From Mactra quadrangularis (taxonomy: Eukaryota > Mollusca > Bivalvia > Venerida > Mactridae), in contig CM046303.1 in the NCBI GenBank assembly GCA_025267735.1, positions 43,413,380 to 43,477,379 on the forward strand: a stretch of 64,000 bases of DNA. Direction: 5' to 3'. The notes below the pieces were generated by a model. The model made no database searches, was not told the origin of the DNA, and worked only from the letters and a program-made list of their open reading frames with translations. Within the stretch, counting starts at the first letter, position 1, and every line of letters begins with the position of its first letter. Of this stretch, positions 46,401 through 57,799 are shown piece by piece. The translations under genes and the position numbers were made by a program.

Positions 46401-49400
46401 AGAAGAATCTTTTTTTGAAATTAAGGAATAAAAGAACTTTTTGGCCATCCAATTTAAACACTTGCCACCAAAACTACAAGACAAGTAACAGCAGTAGTCC
46501 AGTGGTAGGATGCGTTTAGAGATCGAGAGGTCTAGGGTTCAAATCCCACTAGGGGCACTGTGATTGCTTCACTCCATCCAGGTGTAAATTGGTACTTGCC
46601 AGGGTGGTATAATTTTGTTGCGCCAATTTGTCGGCTGCACTATTATGCCGAGTAAAAATACTTTCCAGGGAGATTGACAAATAGATGCCAGTAGCCCATT
46701 GACCAGGGGCAATAGCTGTAAAGTATGTGAATGTGCGTAAGCATGAAACTTAGACCATAAAATGCAATTACTTATTTTTTAACAAGAAAAACTATTGAAC
46801 ATATACTTACTGTATCCCAATGATTGTTTGGATATTTTTCAGCAAAACCATACATGTGTAATAAATGTAGATTAGCTAATTCACCGTATGTGTTAAATAC
46901 TTCATCTCCCTAATAAATATAAAGGGTCACAAAGAATTCTAGGAGCTTTGTTCTGCCTCATAGTCATAAACTGAAACCTTATTATATTACTAAAAAGCTA
47001 TTTCATCATAATAACAAAGATAACAACAATGTGAGTAAAACAAGTTATATCCTCTTTGGGTACATAGAGCTTTATGTATTTCTAAATTATGCCTGCCATT
47101 ATTGTAAAATAAAATAAAACTTTGTAGCAAAGGTAAAGGACACATACCCAAGGTTAACAAAATTGAGACATAGATGCTATTCTAAAATAAAAAGTTAGAA
47201 AACATTTATATGATTATGAATTAAATATTACCTTTTTAATATCTTCAACAGCAATCATTTTCAAAGATTCTTTCTCAAAATTAAGACAGGCATTATTTTT
47301 TGCTACATGATTCAATATGTCTGCCATAGGTACCATCATAGGTGGCGCTTTCTGTACTTCCTCTCCTTCATCAATGTCATCATTACTGTCATTGGAATTA
47401 TTTTCAGTAAAACTGTATGACATCACAAATGCTACCATTTTCTTGTAGAACTCTATATCTTTACAAATAGGACTGAAAAAAACATCAGAGTATAGCATAA
47501 TGGTTATACAATTCTTCCCAGACTATATACTCCTGGAAAGGCTAAATACCTGGATTTGACTATTAACCAATAAGGCTAGAGTAGACAAAAGAAACAGGGA
47601 ATCTATATATGTAAACAGATTTATCTTGACCTATGCTTGATAAATTTTGAATCACTCCTTATTCATATACTGAAGCGAAACATTGTATACATGTAAGTGA
47701 GTGACAGTCTTTTTTCACATGAAAATATCAAATACAACATATTTTACCAACCAATTAATCATTAAATAGTGATATTAGAATGATCATCCCTCAATAGAAT
47801 CTTAATAAGAATGGTCCTTCAACTGGCTGTAACATAAATATTAAACATAAGGCAGTGACACCCAACAACCTGAGAAAATTACACATAACTAAATCATACT
47901 AAGATTAATCTTCTTTTGATACTTATCTATCTCAAATCAGGAGATAATACAGTTATTCTTCACACAGACAGACTGAGAAGACAAGAACATGTTGATATGA
48001 GTGTAGTATAGGATGGATAACACAGTTTGTTAGTTTGTTTTGTTGGGTTTAACGCCATAGCAACACATTGTATAGGTCATATAACGGCAGTCATTCAAAC
48101 TACTCACTCCTCCTTGAAAGGCTAAATCAGATTTAGCTGTTAACCAACTACTGAGCGCATACTTTTGTCAGTGACAGCTGCACTACATATTTAAAAATTA
48201 TTAGTAGGAGGGAGAATGTCCGTAGAAATAATTTCAAGACCAAGCTCCATGAAAGTATGCCTCGCCCAGGAATCAAACCCACAGCCCCTTGACCAGTAGA
48301 CTTGCGTGCTACCAACTGAGCTAGCTTGGCAGCTTGGATAACACAGGTTCATAAACTGAATATCATTGTTCAACAATCATCAGGCAGATGGAAACTGTCC
48401 TAGGATGACCAAGTAAGATGATAACTTAAAGCAAGAAGAATGAGTGAGACCATACGGATTGCCAGGAATGAAAACAAAGACATATTTCAAGACTAGACAG
48501 CCAGGCCTAAGCCTTGTCAAAGGAAAGATCATAGTTGGATGATGATAAAGATGATTGAGCACTTAAATGTACCTGAATTTGTCTTCATATTTCTTAATAA
48601 AAGGTAAAACTATTTGTGTAAATTCTTTTTCTATATTCTGAAGATCTGTTTTCACTGCTTCATTCACACCAGTACCTTGTAATAACTTTTCTCTTTCTTC
48701 ACTGAAAGTAACAAATTCTTAGGTCAGAGCAAATCTAGTCTACATACTTATTTATTTACATGTAGTTAGTTTGGTTTTGCGCTGACCCAACAATACACAT
48801 ATTCATGTTCTTTGTTTTGTAACATTGAAATACCTATTATATTGCAAAATGTACAGAAAATATTGATGGACTTATTTTTTTTTTTTGGTATAAATTTTTC
48901 ATACCAATAAACATACAAGTGGGAATTCTGATACAGATTAGGATCATATTATATCAATATTATGAGATAGAACCTCTTTAGTTCATAGATTTATAAAACA
49001 AACAATACAGCCATGAGCTCTCTACCTATTTTAGACAGAAGAAAGTTGTTAACTAGATGCAGAGCTTGAATCAAATGAATCCCTGCTTATAAACATACAA
49101 GTCAAAATGTAAGCTGTTCTTCCAGCTGCAAACAACTAATTCAAATACAAGTAAATCTGTGAGCTAATGCTCACTAGTGATACACCCGCAAAAATCTAAA
49201 AATATGCGACAAACAGGAAGTAGATGAGCAAGGAGCATGAAATCGCTTTACACCACATGGGACTATGGGATGAAGCAATATGCAAAGTATTAGGCTGCTG
49301 CATGTTATAGTTGCTGAGAAAACTGTGACGGAAATTTTGTAATGGACGCACGGACGCACGGACAAGGGTAAAACAGTATACCCCCCTCTTCTTCGAAGCG

Positions 49401-52400
49401 GGGGTATAATAAAAATATGAATCATTACACTCCTTACTGTCCCATCACATACATGAAAGTTAAAACCTGTGGAGATTAACTGCCTCTGAAATGCCCAAAC
49501 AAGGATGTTGAATATATAGACATCTAACTTTTATACACTTTTTGCATTATCCTAACAATATAATTATGCTTGCTTTCAGTATTACGTGTACTTGCAAAAT
49601 GTTAAAATAATAGCATGCTGTCATTTAAATCTGAATATTTCAAATATGTTGAAATATTTTGCATACCTTGACCAAAACATGGGTAGATCTAATTGTTTGA
49701 AGTCAGGTACCAGATCTAGGTATGGTCTCCAAAATGAATGAGGATTGTTGTATTCATACATCAATGCCAATAATAATGGTACCCAGCCACTAGAACATTG
49801 TATAAGTTCTTTATCTAAATAGAAAATAAATATCATAAAACATTGATTCTTAGCAAATATAGTCTAAAAATAATTCTATTTGGCAATGACAACCTTGATA
49901 GGCACTGTTTAGTTGGGAAAAGAATTGAATATCTTCTGATTTAGACAACCAACCATTGTACTTGGACTATACTTACAATACATGTACAGGTATAATGACA
50001 ATATGTTTAAAGGCACAAAAATCGAGGGTCTATTCAGTCAATCACTTTTCAGATATTAGTACCAAACTAGAAATATAGTAAATTAACAGTAAACTTGCAC
50101 TTCATGTTTTACAATTTTACAAGAAAATATCAGCATCTACAAGTAACCCGATAAAAATCCATAATCCGAACTGAGATTCAAACCCACAACCTCTCAAGTC
50201 TTAAGCAGACACTCTACCATGTCGCCATAAAAGCTAGCTTGAAGGCAAGGGAGTACAAGTGCCGTATTATACCTCTGCTACATAGATCCACTCCTTAACA
50301 CAATTCGTCCTTGATTTCTCAGAGCTTGAATGTCTGTAGGACAATCTAAGGATGCAACTATACTATTCCTGGTGGGTTATTAACATTGGGCGCCAAATGT
50401 AACTCAATAAAAACCCATGGTCCGAACTGATATTCAAACCCACAACCTCTCAAGTCTTAAGCAGACACTCTACCATGTCACCATAAAAGCTAGATTGAAG
50501 GCAAGGGAGTACAAGTGCCATATAATACCTCTGCTACATACACATAGTATTACCTTTATTTAAACAGTCTGCAATAGCACAATTATCTGGTGTTAACAAG
50601 CATTTTCTTGGAATTTGAAATAGAACTTCTCCTTTGCTTATGTCTCCTGTTGCCATCATACCAAACTGAGCACATGAACCTTCTTTACTTACAACAACCT
50701 GAAAATATAAAAATGTTAAAGAAACAAATAAGTTCTGTAATATCTTAAATAATTGCCATCATAGTTAAGAAAAAAATTAATACTGAACATGAGAATTAAC
50801 AAGAGCAGTCCAAGGACAGTGTGTTCGACTTTTCAAGTGTTTTGTTCATGGCAAGGCTCATATTCAAACAAAAATGATTTCAAGACAGGACTTAATTTTT
50901 GAAAGGAAATAAATCATACAAACAATACTTACCAATTCATATTTGTAAAATTTAAAAGGGGCATAACTCCTTAAACATTCATCCATAGTATCATCCCTTC
51001 ATAGTTAAGTAGACATAGAATCAATAAATACCTATTTTCATTTAAATATCTTAAAAAAGAACTAAATGTATAAATATTTCATTTTTAACAAATTTCAACA
51101 TTAAAGGGGCATAACTGCAAAAAATCATCAAGAGATATGTCCCTTTGTACTCATGTAGATGTAGCAATGATGAATAAGATAATAACTGTCATTTAAATAT
51201 CTTGATGAGTATTGAAAATATTTCACTTCAAAGTACTTAAATCCTAATTAAAAAGTTGAAAAGGGGCACAACTCCTAAAATAATTTATCAAGAGTTACAT
51301 CCCTTTGTAGTGGATTAGATGTAGTACTGATGAAAAACATACTAACTTTCTAACAAACAAAATATGTTCAGTTTGAGCATACTTTAACCTTAAATATTAA
51401 TGCATAAAGGGGAATAACTCTAAAAATAATTCATCCAGAGTTTTGTCCATTTAAAGTCAGATAGATGAAGAACTGATGAATAAGTAGGGCTGTCACGATA
51501 CGCCAGAAGCATATCGCAATATATTGCAACACGCTAGCACCGTATCGCGATACATACCACGATATATTGTAGGGTTTTAAATTCGTTCATCTTACATGCA
51601 GCTACTGAAAGAACCTAGCTTCTTTAAGTCTATAAGGTCATTTAGGACTGTGATATATGTTTTGCATATAAAAAAGGTGCTTAGGTTGAAAGAAACAATC
51701 ACCCCCTTAGCTGCAGAACATCATAGCAATCAAGCTCCTGGACGCCATGCTTGTTTCATAACTACCTGTCCCGAAGTATTCGATTCAAGAACATGCTTTG
51801 CACAAGTTTCGTACAACCAATCAAACAGGCTCCATTCAGTTAAAATTTTTGTAACTTAACTCCTTCTACCCGAAGATAAATACGCCTACATTAACCTATC
51901 GCTGTTATACCGGTCTTTACCTAGTACATAAACTCCTTATCTTCCTCTGTACACCGAGACAGGTTTAACGTATACACATTGCTATGACGGTGTTAAATCA
52001 GAACTATTGATTCATTTAATAGTTTATGAAATACATTTTTTTTACAAAAGTAAACATTTCTGGAAAGAAAATTAAATTATGCATCCAATGGTACTCTTTT
52101 AGTTTTGTATCTTCCTTTACAAAAGAATAGCTAGCAAGATCGTTGCATATTAGAAATTAACCTACTGCAAAAAAGAATCCGGCGTATCTAAGCTTTGTTT
52201 TTCATGAAAAAAAACAGCGGCATCAAAAAATCGGAAAAGTACATAATGTGCATATTTTAATTGATTTTCTTATGTTGAAAACAGAATTAAAATATTCGCA
52301 TCAGAAAAAAAGTTACATGTGTATTTGTTATGCGAGGTAAAAAATCCGATTTTATCTATTACCTTTAAAGTTTATCCACACATTTAACACGGACATCATT

Positions 52401-54968
52401 ACCCATGACAAACAAAACTAATTTCAATTAAATTTCAACTTATTACTTCCTAACATGATAATTAATACATTCCTCTCCAATTGATTTCCTGTCTGACTAT
52501 AAACAAAGATAAGCGGCAGCTATTTTCTTTTGATCAGTAAAGCACCGCACCATATGACGTATTTAGCGCGTGCCATATTTAAAACTTCAAAAACACACCG
52601 CAATACAAGTATAAGATTGGGACCAAAAGTATTATTATAGAAAATGTATTCGTCTGCGACAATTTATTTTAAGAAGGTTACGTATCAACACTTCCCGCGT
52701 TGACATGTCCCATTAATCTCTCCTCGCGTTGATATTATAACAGCATACATAAATAAATTAATAAACAAAAAATAATCTTCGGTCATAAAGTTTGTTCTTT
52801 ATCATAAGTTCTTTTTTAACGTATTTGCGCGTAGTATTAATCAGTCATTTTTTAATAAAATTTAACAGCGGTTTTTTCAAGTAGCAATTTATTTGCATTT
52901 TCACTAGTGTTGTCGCGTCAATGACTTATCATAATCACGTTTATGATAGTTAATTTAAACGTGTTGTGAAGTGTAACCAGATTTATAATCTTGGACGCGC
53001 AAAGTTATTTTCACGAAAAATTCATTTTGTAATAGATAAAAGGTGTTACAAATATTAATAATACAAATATCAATTACAACAATTATCAACGATACATTCA
53101 ATAAAAGACACGCTAAAATATGTCAATTATGAATTGCAAACAAATGCACTTGAATGGAAAAGTGTTACAAATTAAAATCAAGAAAAAAACATTATGAAAT
53201 TAGAATAATATTTGTGCAGAATAAATTAACTTTCATAATAGCACCAATTAATTTCTAGGCAGTGACCTTGCTTTAAATTGTTAATAACTTGCTCCATTTA
53301 ACACCAATCATCTTATCTTTACCCGCTGTGCTCATCGCTGCGCTTATCGATGAAAAGATCGTCTGCATACACATGACAGATATACGCGTCATGCAGCTAT
53401 CAGAGGTTTAAATTTTTTGACGGATATACGAGTCAGTTGGCGCATCGATTGAAGTTTAGTTGACGCATATATACGACACTCGGTATAGAGAGCAGCAAAA
53501 TCGTGACGCATATATAAGTCATTCGGAAAGAATGGGTTAAGCTTAGATTGAATGAAAGATGGAAAAACTGACGTTTCGGTGGTTTCATTTTGCGAAGGTA
53601 AGAGTTTTCCAATGAAATAAAAAATATCGCCAAATACCGGTACGTTACATTCGTACCGCGGTATGTATTGCCACAGCTGCGTATTGCAATATACCGGTAT
53701 ACCGGTATATCGTGACAGCCCTATGAATAAGCATACCAACTTTCATTTAAATACATTTTTGTAAGTACAAAATATATCCCATTAGAACAAATTTTAATCT
53801 TAAATGTAAATATATAAAGGGTCAATTACTCAAAAAATAACTCATCCACAATAACGTCTCTTAATAGTTGTGTAGATATAGTACCGATAATTAAGTATAC
53901 AAACTTTGAGTCAAATATCATGATTTGTATTAATGATATTCCATACAAGAACAATTTTAACCTAACATTTTGCAGTTTTTTAAGTATAAAAGGGCAATTA
54001 CTCCAATAATAATTCATCCACAGTTATACCCTTCATAGTCGTTTAGATATAGTACTGACAAAAAAGTATACAAGTCAAGTCATCTTGATCAGTATTGAAG
54101 ACATTCTACATAGCAAAATCTTTAACCTTTCCCTTTCACAGTATGGTTAATAATGTCCCACTTAATAAGTATACCAACTTTCAATAAAATAACTTTGATA
54201 GTGTTGAAGATATAACTTATAAGAGTTTCAAAAAACTTTAACCTGAAAACCAACACCAATGCCGCAGCAAAAGTGATAGCAATCGCTCTCATTTTCTTCG
54301 AAAAGTTGAGCTAAAAAACTGTTAAATGATTCAGCGCTGTACAAATTTCATTCAGCTTAGTTCGAGCCAAATTCTAACCAGTTACTGAATATATTTGGTT
54401 CAAAATGGTGTGGCAAATTTCCAGATATTAACTGAACAAAGGTATCGAATTAGACAATTCATTAAAATTGCGACTAAGTCAAGTAATAACTGACATATTA
54501 TCAATCAAATTTTTATGTAACTTACTAAACTTAGACTGTTTTCCAGAGCAGACTCTATTATTTTTTAAAAATTGTTCATCTTATAATATATCTTTACATT
54601 ACTGTAAATTCACTACTCTTAAGCAATTAAGTCATACTGCGTTAGATAAAGTCAAGTTAAACATTTTCTGTCCAATAAATAACAACAGCATTTATTATAC
54701 ATCTTCTTGTATTATCCCAGTCAAATAAATAAAAACTAAACTGAAGTGGTTTATATCCGAATATATAACAGTCAAACAATATGACAGTTTAAGGTTGATG
54801 TCTATAATCTTACTATACTACCTTGTCACTCAATTGAAAATCATTCTTGGCTGACCAAGTGATAAAATCTTCAAGTTGGTTTAATTCTAACTCAATCGTA
54901 GACTTCTTAACGTTACAATTTTCTTCGATATCAGTTTTCTCAACAACTCGTTTCATGGGCGCTGCCAT
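43435..54968 (-). CDS. SETD6: SETD6-type N-lysine methyltransferase (11 exons, complete)
   Basis: A SET-domain protein methyltransferase that transfers methyl from SAM to lysines; vertebrate SETD6 monomethylates RelA and other nuclear proteins. Exons, in coding order: 54968-54822, 50698-50554, 49814-49667, 48701-48573, 47472-47232, 46909-46811, 46253-46161, 45621-45541, 44822-44732, 44410-44365, 43591-43435 (TGA 43437-43435). All have GT-AG boundaries and consistent phases, giving 458 residues, close to the ~470 of vertebrate SETD6. Diagnostic blocks are [90 protein letters not shown] and the C-terminal [14 protein letters not shown]. The gene converges on the polycystin gene and is unrelated in function. 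Introns 2 and 10 hold a TRIM and a SINE right beside splice donors. Confidence 0.95.
43725..43919. repeat. 65 bp tandem repeat, three copies
   Basis: GCAGAGAAAACACAATTTTA and its variants recur at 43725, 43790 and 43855, each followed by ATTTTGAT.AATATT and AATACCAAAA. Located in SETD6 intron 10. Confidence 0.85.
44126..44358 (+). mobile_element. tRNA-derived SINE (second family) at SETD6 exon 10 donor
   Basis: The head GCGGGCATGACCAAGTGGTT (box A) and GATTCGAATCCCATCC (box B) are followed by CTCAGTACTGGGGGACAAGG and AACTTGTTTCACAATCGAGC, ending in AATAAATTAGTATAAACT. Flanking 11 bp direct repeats (ACTTACTAGTG 44115-44125; ACTTACTTGTG 44359-44369, one mismatch) are the TSD; the right copy spans the SETD6 exon 10 splice donor. 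Inserted antisense to the gene. Confidence 0.82.
46488..46770 (+). mobile_element. tRNA-derived SINE (third family) in SETD6 intron 6
   Basis: AGTAGTCCAGTGGTAGGATG (box A) and TAGGGTTCAAATCCCACTAG (box B with stem) form a good tRNA-like head. A ~200 bp body follows (GGTGTAAATTGGTACTTGCC, ATTATGCCGAGTAAAAATAC). The body differs from the other two families. Confidence 0.75.
46811..47472 (-). CDS. SETD6: SETD6 exons 5-6: catalytic SET core
   Basis: Exon 5 (47472-47232) ends the inserted iSET region with an acidic Asn/Asp/Glu-rich loop ([16 protein letters not shown]), then MADILNH, where Asn244-His245 form the SAM-binding NH motif. Exon 6 (46909-46811) gives [10 protein letters not shown]; Tyr278 corresponds to the catalytic tyrosine of SET enzymes (Tyr285 in human SETD6). 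Both key positions are intact, so the enzyme is predicted active. Confidence 0.92.
48026..48334 (-). mobile_element. Full-length tRNA-derived SINE with 12 bp TSD in SETD6 intron 4
   Basis: On the minus strand: CTAGCTCAGTTGGTAGCACG (box A), GGGTTTGATTCC (box B), the CATACTTTCATGGAGC body and the TTGCTATGGCGTTAAACCC + AACAAAAC tail. Flanked by TGGATAACACAG at 48014-48025 and 48335-48346. Same family as 17385-17670. Confidence 0.88.
49172..49412. mobile_element. Interspersed repeat with GGGGGTATA ends
   Basis: The segment from TGATACACCCGC to CGAAGCGGGGGTATA contains ACGGACGCACGGACAAGGGT and CCCCTCTTCTTCGAAGCGGG. It looks like a short transposon-derived repeat; no second copy exists in this window, so the family is inferred. 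Confidence 0.4.
50142..50538 (-). mobile_element. Miniature LTR element (TRIM) A with tRNA-like LTRs
   Basis: Two 141 bp direct repeats (50142-50282 and 50398-50538) flank ~115 bp of internal DNA. The repeats run from (T)GTAAC to CTGCTACA, giving TG...CA ends (first base pair mutated on the left). A 4 bp duplication TACA (50138-50141, 50539-50542) flanks the element. On the minus strand the upstream LTR ends GTTACA and is followed by TTTGGCGCCCAATG, a plausible tRNA primer-binding site; AAGGAGTGGATC beside the other LTR could be a polypurine tract. Each LTR carries GGCGACATGGTAGAGTGTC (box A-like) and GTGGGTTTGAATCTC (box B-like). There is no coding capacity. It lies in SETD6 intron 2, 11 bases from the exon 2 donor. 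Confidence 0.85.
50954..54250. repeat. ~150 bp diverged satellite array in SETD6 intron 1
   Basis: AAAGGGGCATAACTC-like starts recur at 50954, 51103, 51259 and 51406, then after the hAT insertion at about 53816 and 53988. Each is followed by TCATC.A.AGT...CCCTT...TAG.TGTAG...TGATGAA. Monomers are 147-172 bp and diverged. Short AAAGGGCAATAACTC-type motifs are common in molluscan genomes (recalled, not checked here). Confidence 0.75.
51485..53723. mobile_element. Non-autonomous hAT element with 8 bp TSD
   Basis: Termini TAGGGCTGTCACGATA and TATCGTGACAGCCCTA are inverted repeats, flanked by the perfect 8 bp duplication TGAATAAG (51477-51484; 53724-53731). Both TIR type and TSD length are hAT hallmarks. 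The 2,239 bp interior shows no transposase; the longest open frame (51596-51859) has no recognisable motif. It interrupts one monomer of the surrounding ~150 bp satellite. Confidence 0.9.
54822..54968 (-). CDS. SETD6: SETD6 exon 1 and start codon choice
   Basis: The exon encodes [18 protein letters not shown] and continues to [18 protein letters not shown] before the donor GTAGTATA. I chose the ATG at 54968 because the N-terminus then has SETD6-like length. The same frame stays open to an upstream ATG at 55049, which would add 27 residues with no family counterpart. Intron 1 (50699-54821) is the largest of the gene and contains satellite copies and a hAT element. Confidence 0.78.
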
Positions 54969-55080
54969 CTTGAATTTTTGGAATACCTCGTTTGTTATTA
55001 TCGCGGCTAAAGGACAGTACAGCGAGTCCGGTATGTCATATGCAGTCACTTCCCCTTAAGTTAATATACTAGTTAAGCCT

Positions 55081-55690
55081 CAGTCCCATAAAATCGTGGC
55101 TTGTTGTTTGTACGGTGTCTCTGCGGGTTTGTGGTCACATATACTTTAGAGCCGTGCGGTCAATCGTAAGAGCGGCATTACGGGCATCGTACAGGCTATT
55201 TACAGATGTAGAAGACTCCCATGCGGCCGCCGCAAGGACTATAGGCTATAGGCGTATACATTTTGTCTGATAAGATGATGACGTAAAGCCTGTTAAGAAA
55301 ACAAAGAGAAACGGAATACGTATCGTATGACCCGTACGAATGCCACACGGGACCCGTACGTCACTCGTAACGAACCGTACGATTGAAAGCGATTTCATTA
55401 TGAGCCGTAAGCCGTAAGACCACAAGGATGTAGTCACAATAGCGAAATAATGTTGTTTACGGACATGTAAGGGCTAGAATCGTAGATCTATGATCGTGCG
55501 GGCTGTCGTGCGGGTAACGTACGGGTCCGTAAGAAGAATTGAATAAAAACGAATCGTAAAGACCCGTGTCTGGAAGATGTGTATATGCACATCTTCCAGA
55601 CACGATCATGCACGGCACTTACCCGTAAATAGAGCGGTGGACAATCGTACAGAGACCTTGCGGGCTATTTGCGGGGTGCGCACGATACCT
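55081..55690. mobile_element. GTACGG-rich MITE, copy 3 (compound)
   Basis: It begins CAGTCCCATAAAATCGTGGC, the family terminus, and is dense in CGTACGG/CCGTACG. It contains a head-to-head junction (hairpin at 55565-55604), suggesting two copies fused. The right boundary is uncertain. It starts 31-112 bases upstream of the possible SETD6 start codons. Confidence 0.7.
55565..55604. repeat. Perfect hairpin, 17 bp arms
   Basis: The arm CGTGTCTGGAAGATGTG is followed by a 6-base spacer TATATG and the exact reverse complement. The arm resembles the CTGGAAGAT end block of the GTACGG MITE family. Confidence 0.85.
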
Positions 55691-57550
55691 TAGCGCAACA
55701 ACGGCACATTAATTGCGTAGGTTTCATGATTGTAAAATATTTATTGTTGACTAGTTGAGTTAAAAATGACACGAATACGTACACTTCGCTTGTTTGTTTT
55801 GTTAAATGTTCAAATGGGAAAAGTTGAGAAAAAGAAATGGAGCAGTTCTATCTTGTCTGATTAGGCGGAGATTCCTGTATTACTGGTATTTAAGGTTCTG
55901 TCTTCCCACCTTGCACGTTCTACGAAGTAGAAGACTCAGTAATGATAGTTTTTGTTGCTCGCCTTCCCTTTCTTTGGCCCCATATGCAATTATAAACGAC
56001 TTTACAACTTTAACCTTTCTAAAAGTAATAATAGAAACGTTGACGATTTTCTCATTTATATCAGCGAATGGCATAGAACCGGTTATATACTACTTTTCAT
56101 ACAGGGTGAAAGAGGAGTTGCGCATCGTCCATTTCTCAATACATCGTAACCAAGATAAGTGATCAAACTCATTCCTGCCATTCGTTAAGCGTGAAATCCC
56201 TTCATCTAACTGCAATTTACCATTGTTTACTGTCATAACTTTTTTGTGGCAATCCTTTGGTACTTCAATAAGTGATGCCTTCTTGTTTGACTGACAGATG
56301 ACAGACCCAAATTTTCCTTTTTATAGTATATATTGAGAAATTCGGGTCTGTCGCCTGTGGTTTGACTACCTTGAGGATGATCCCTTAAGTGGACAACACA
56401 ACCCTTTTTACCAACAAGGAACTTCTCACCAATTTGTAAATTGCGTTGTTAATTTCTTGAACCAGACATTTGCTTCAAGATGGATTGGACGGAGAGGTTT
56501 AGTGGAGTTGCCACCAAGATTTTAAGATCTACCCTCTTGAAAAAATTCTATGGAAACGTTTTAACTAACTTTTCACTAAATTGTTGGATCATTGTTGATG
56601 AAATAACATCCTAAACAGCACCGCCGCAGCAACCAAGAGAGTGGGGGGAGAGAGCAATATAAGCCTTCAATATTATGATATGCAGTACATGTGTGCTGAA
56701 TGTACACATTGAGGGTACACGACTTTTGGCATACCCTGTACATTTATGTAATAGTGACAATAGTGACTACTTCGTTTTTCATTCAATTGAAAAAGTAAAA
56801 AACATAATTCCAATTCACTTATTTGAGAGGTATAAGTTATAAGTACATGTATACAAAACGCTACATTTTACTTAATTTTGACCTTTAGCTTCGGCCCCAT
56901 AGAAGAGACAGATATTTATATTTAAGTATAGGACTGTTCATAATAAATATATCTTATGAGAACGAAATGTCGGGCAATTAATTAAGCTTTTACTTGATGC
57001 GACATGGGCAAGAATATGACATTTTTTTCACATTAACGCGACAGGGCCTTTTCAAGATGTTCTTATTTCACCACTAAGTGATTGACAGATATGCAGTCCA
57101 AAATTTGCATTTCATACATGCATTTTTCAAAAAATGATGTGTAAAGTGCCAGTACTTTACAAAAATCTGAAAACATATTTACTCATCACCATTTTGCGCC
57201 ATTCCTCTGCACTCAATGGTCCCGATTTTTTTCTGGCGATGAAGGGCGCTGTGCATTTTCAAACACCAGTGACTAAGTGGAGAATTCTAACAGATGCATG
57301 TATAGTGCCTGTAATCTTGACGCAATTGTAAATATTGTCGTTTTAATTAAAATGCAGTAGTTTTTCATAGAATGCTTTAATGAGACATTTATCAGTATCA
57401 CTTTCATACAATCACGCATTTATTCATGCATGCGACGATAAACGTTCATTTTATTCAAAATTAGCTATTGCAAGCGTGTATCCTATACATCGCACGAAAT
57501 TTAATTATACGTACATGTAACCATGTCGCACGTGATCATTAAGATGACTG

Positions 57551-57780
57551 TACACATGGCTTAAAACAACACACTCGTACGGAGCCGTAGCTGGAAGATA
57601 GGCAATTTTATTCCACGATTTTGTTCACGATTTGACTTTAAAACTGATACGTGTATCCACGGCTCATCGCACGGACCCTGGTAAAAACGTAACAGTCCGT
57701 ACGGGTACGCAAGAGTTCGTACGGGGCCTTACGATGCTTGGTCGCACGACGCCCCTACGATGCCCTTAAAATACGTACAA
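57551..57780. mobile_element. GTACGG-rich MITE, copy 4 (truncated)
   Basis: CTCGTACGGAGCCGTAGCTG, GATACGTGTATCCACGGCTC and GGGTACGCAAGAGTTCGTAC match copies 1 and 2. Terminal repeats are not clear. Confidence 0.75.
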
Positions 57781-57799
57781 CCGTGTGCTTAAAAAATAA

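Noticed and set aside
56160..56660. Possible decayed transposase on the minus strand
   Set aside because: Short frames with frequent stops and no motif I could name.
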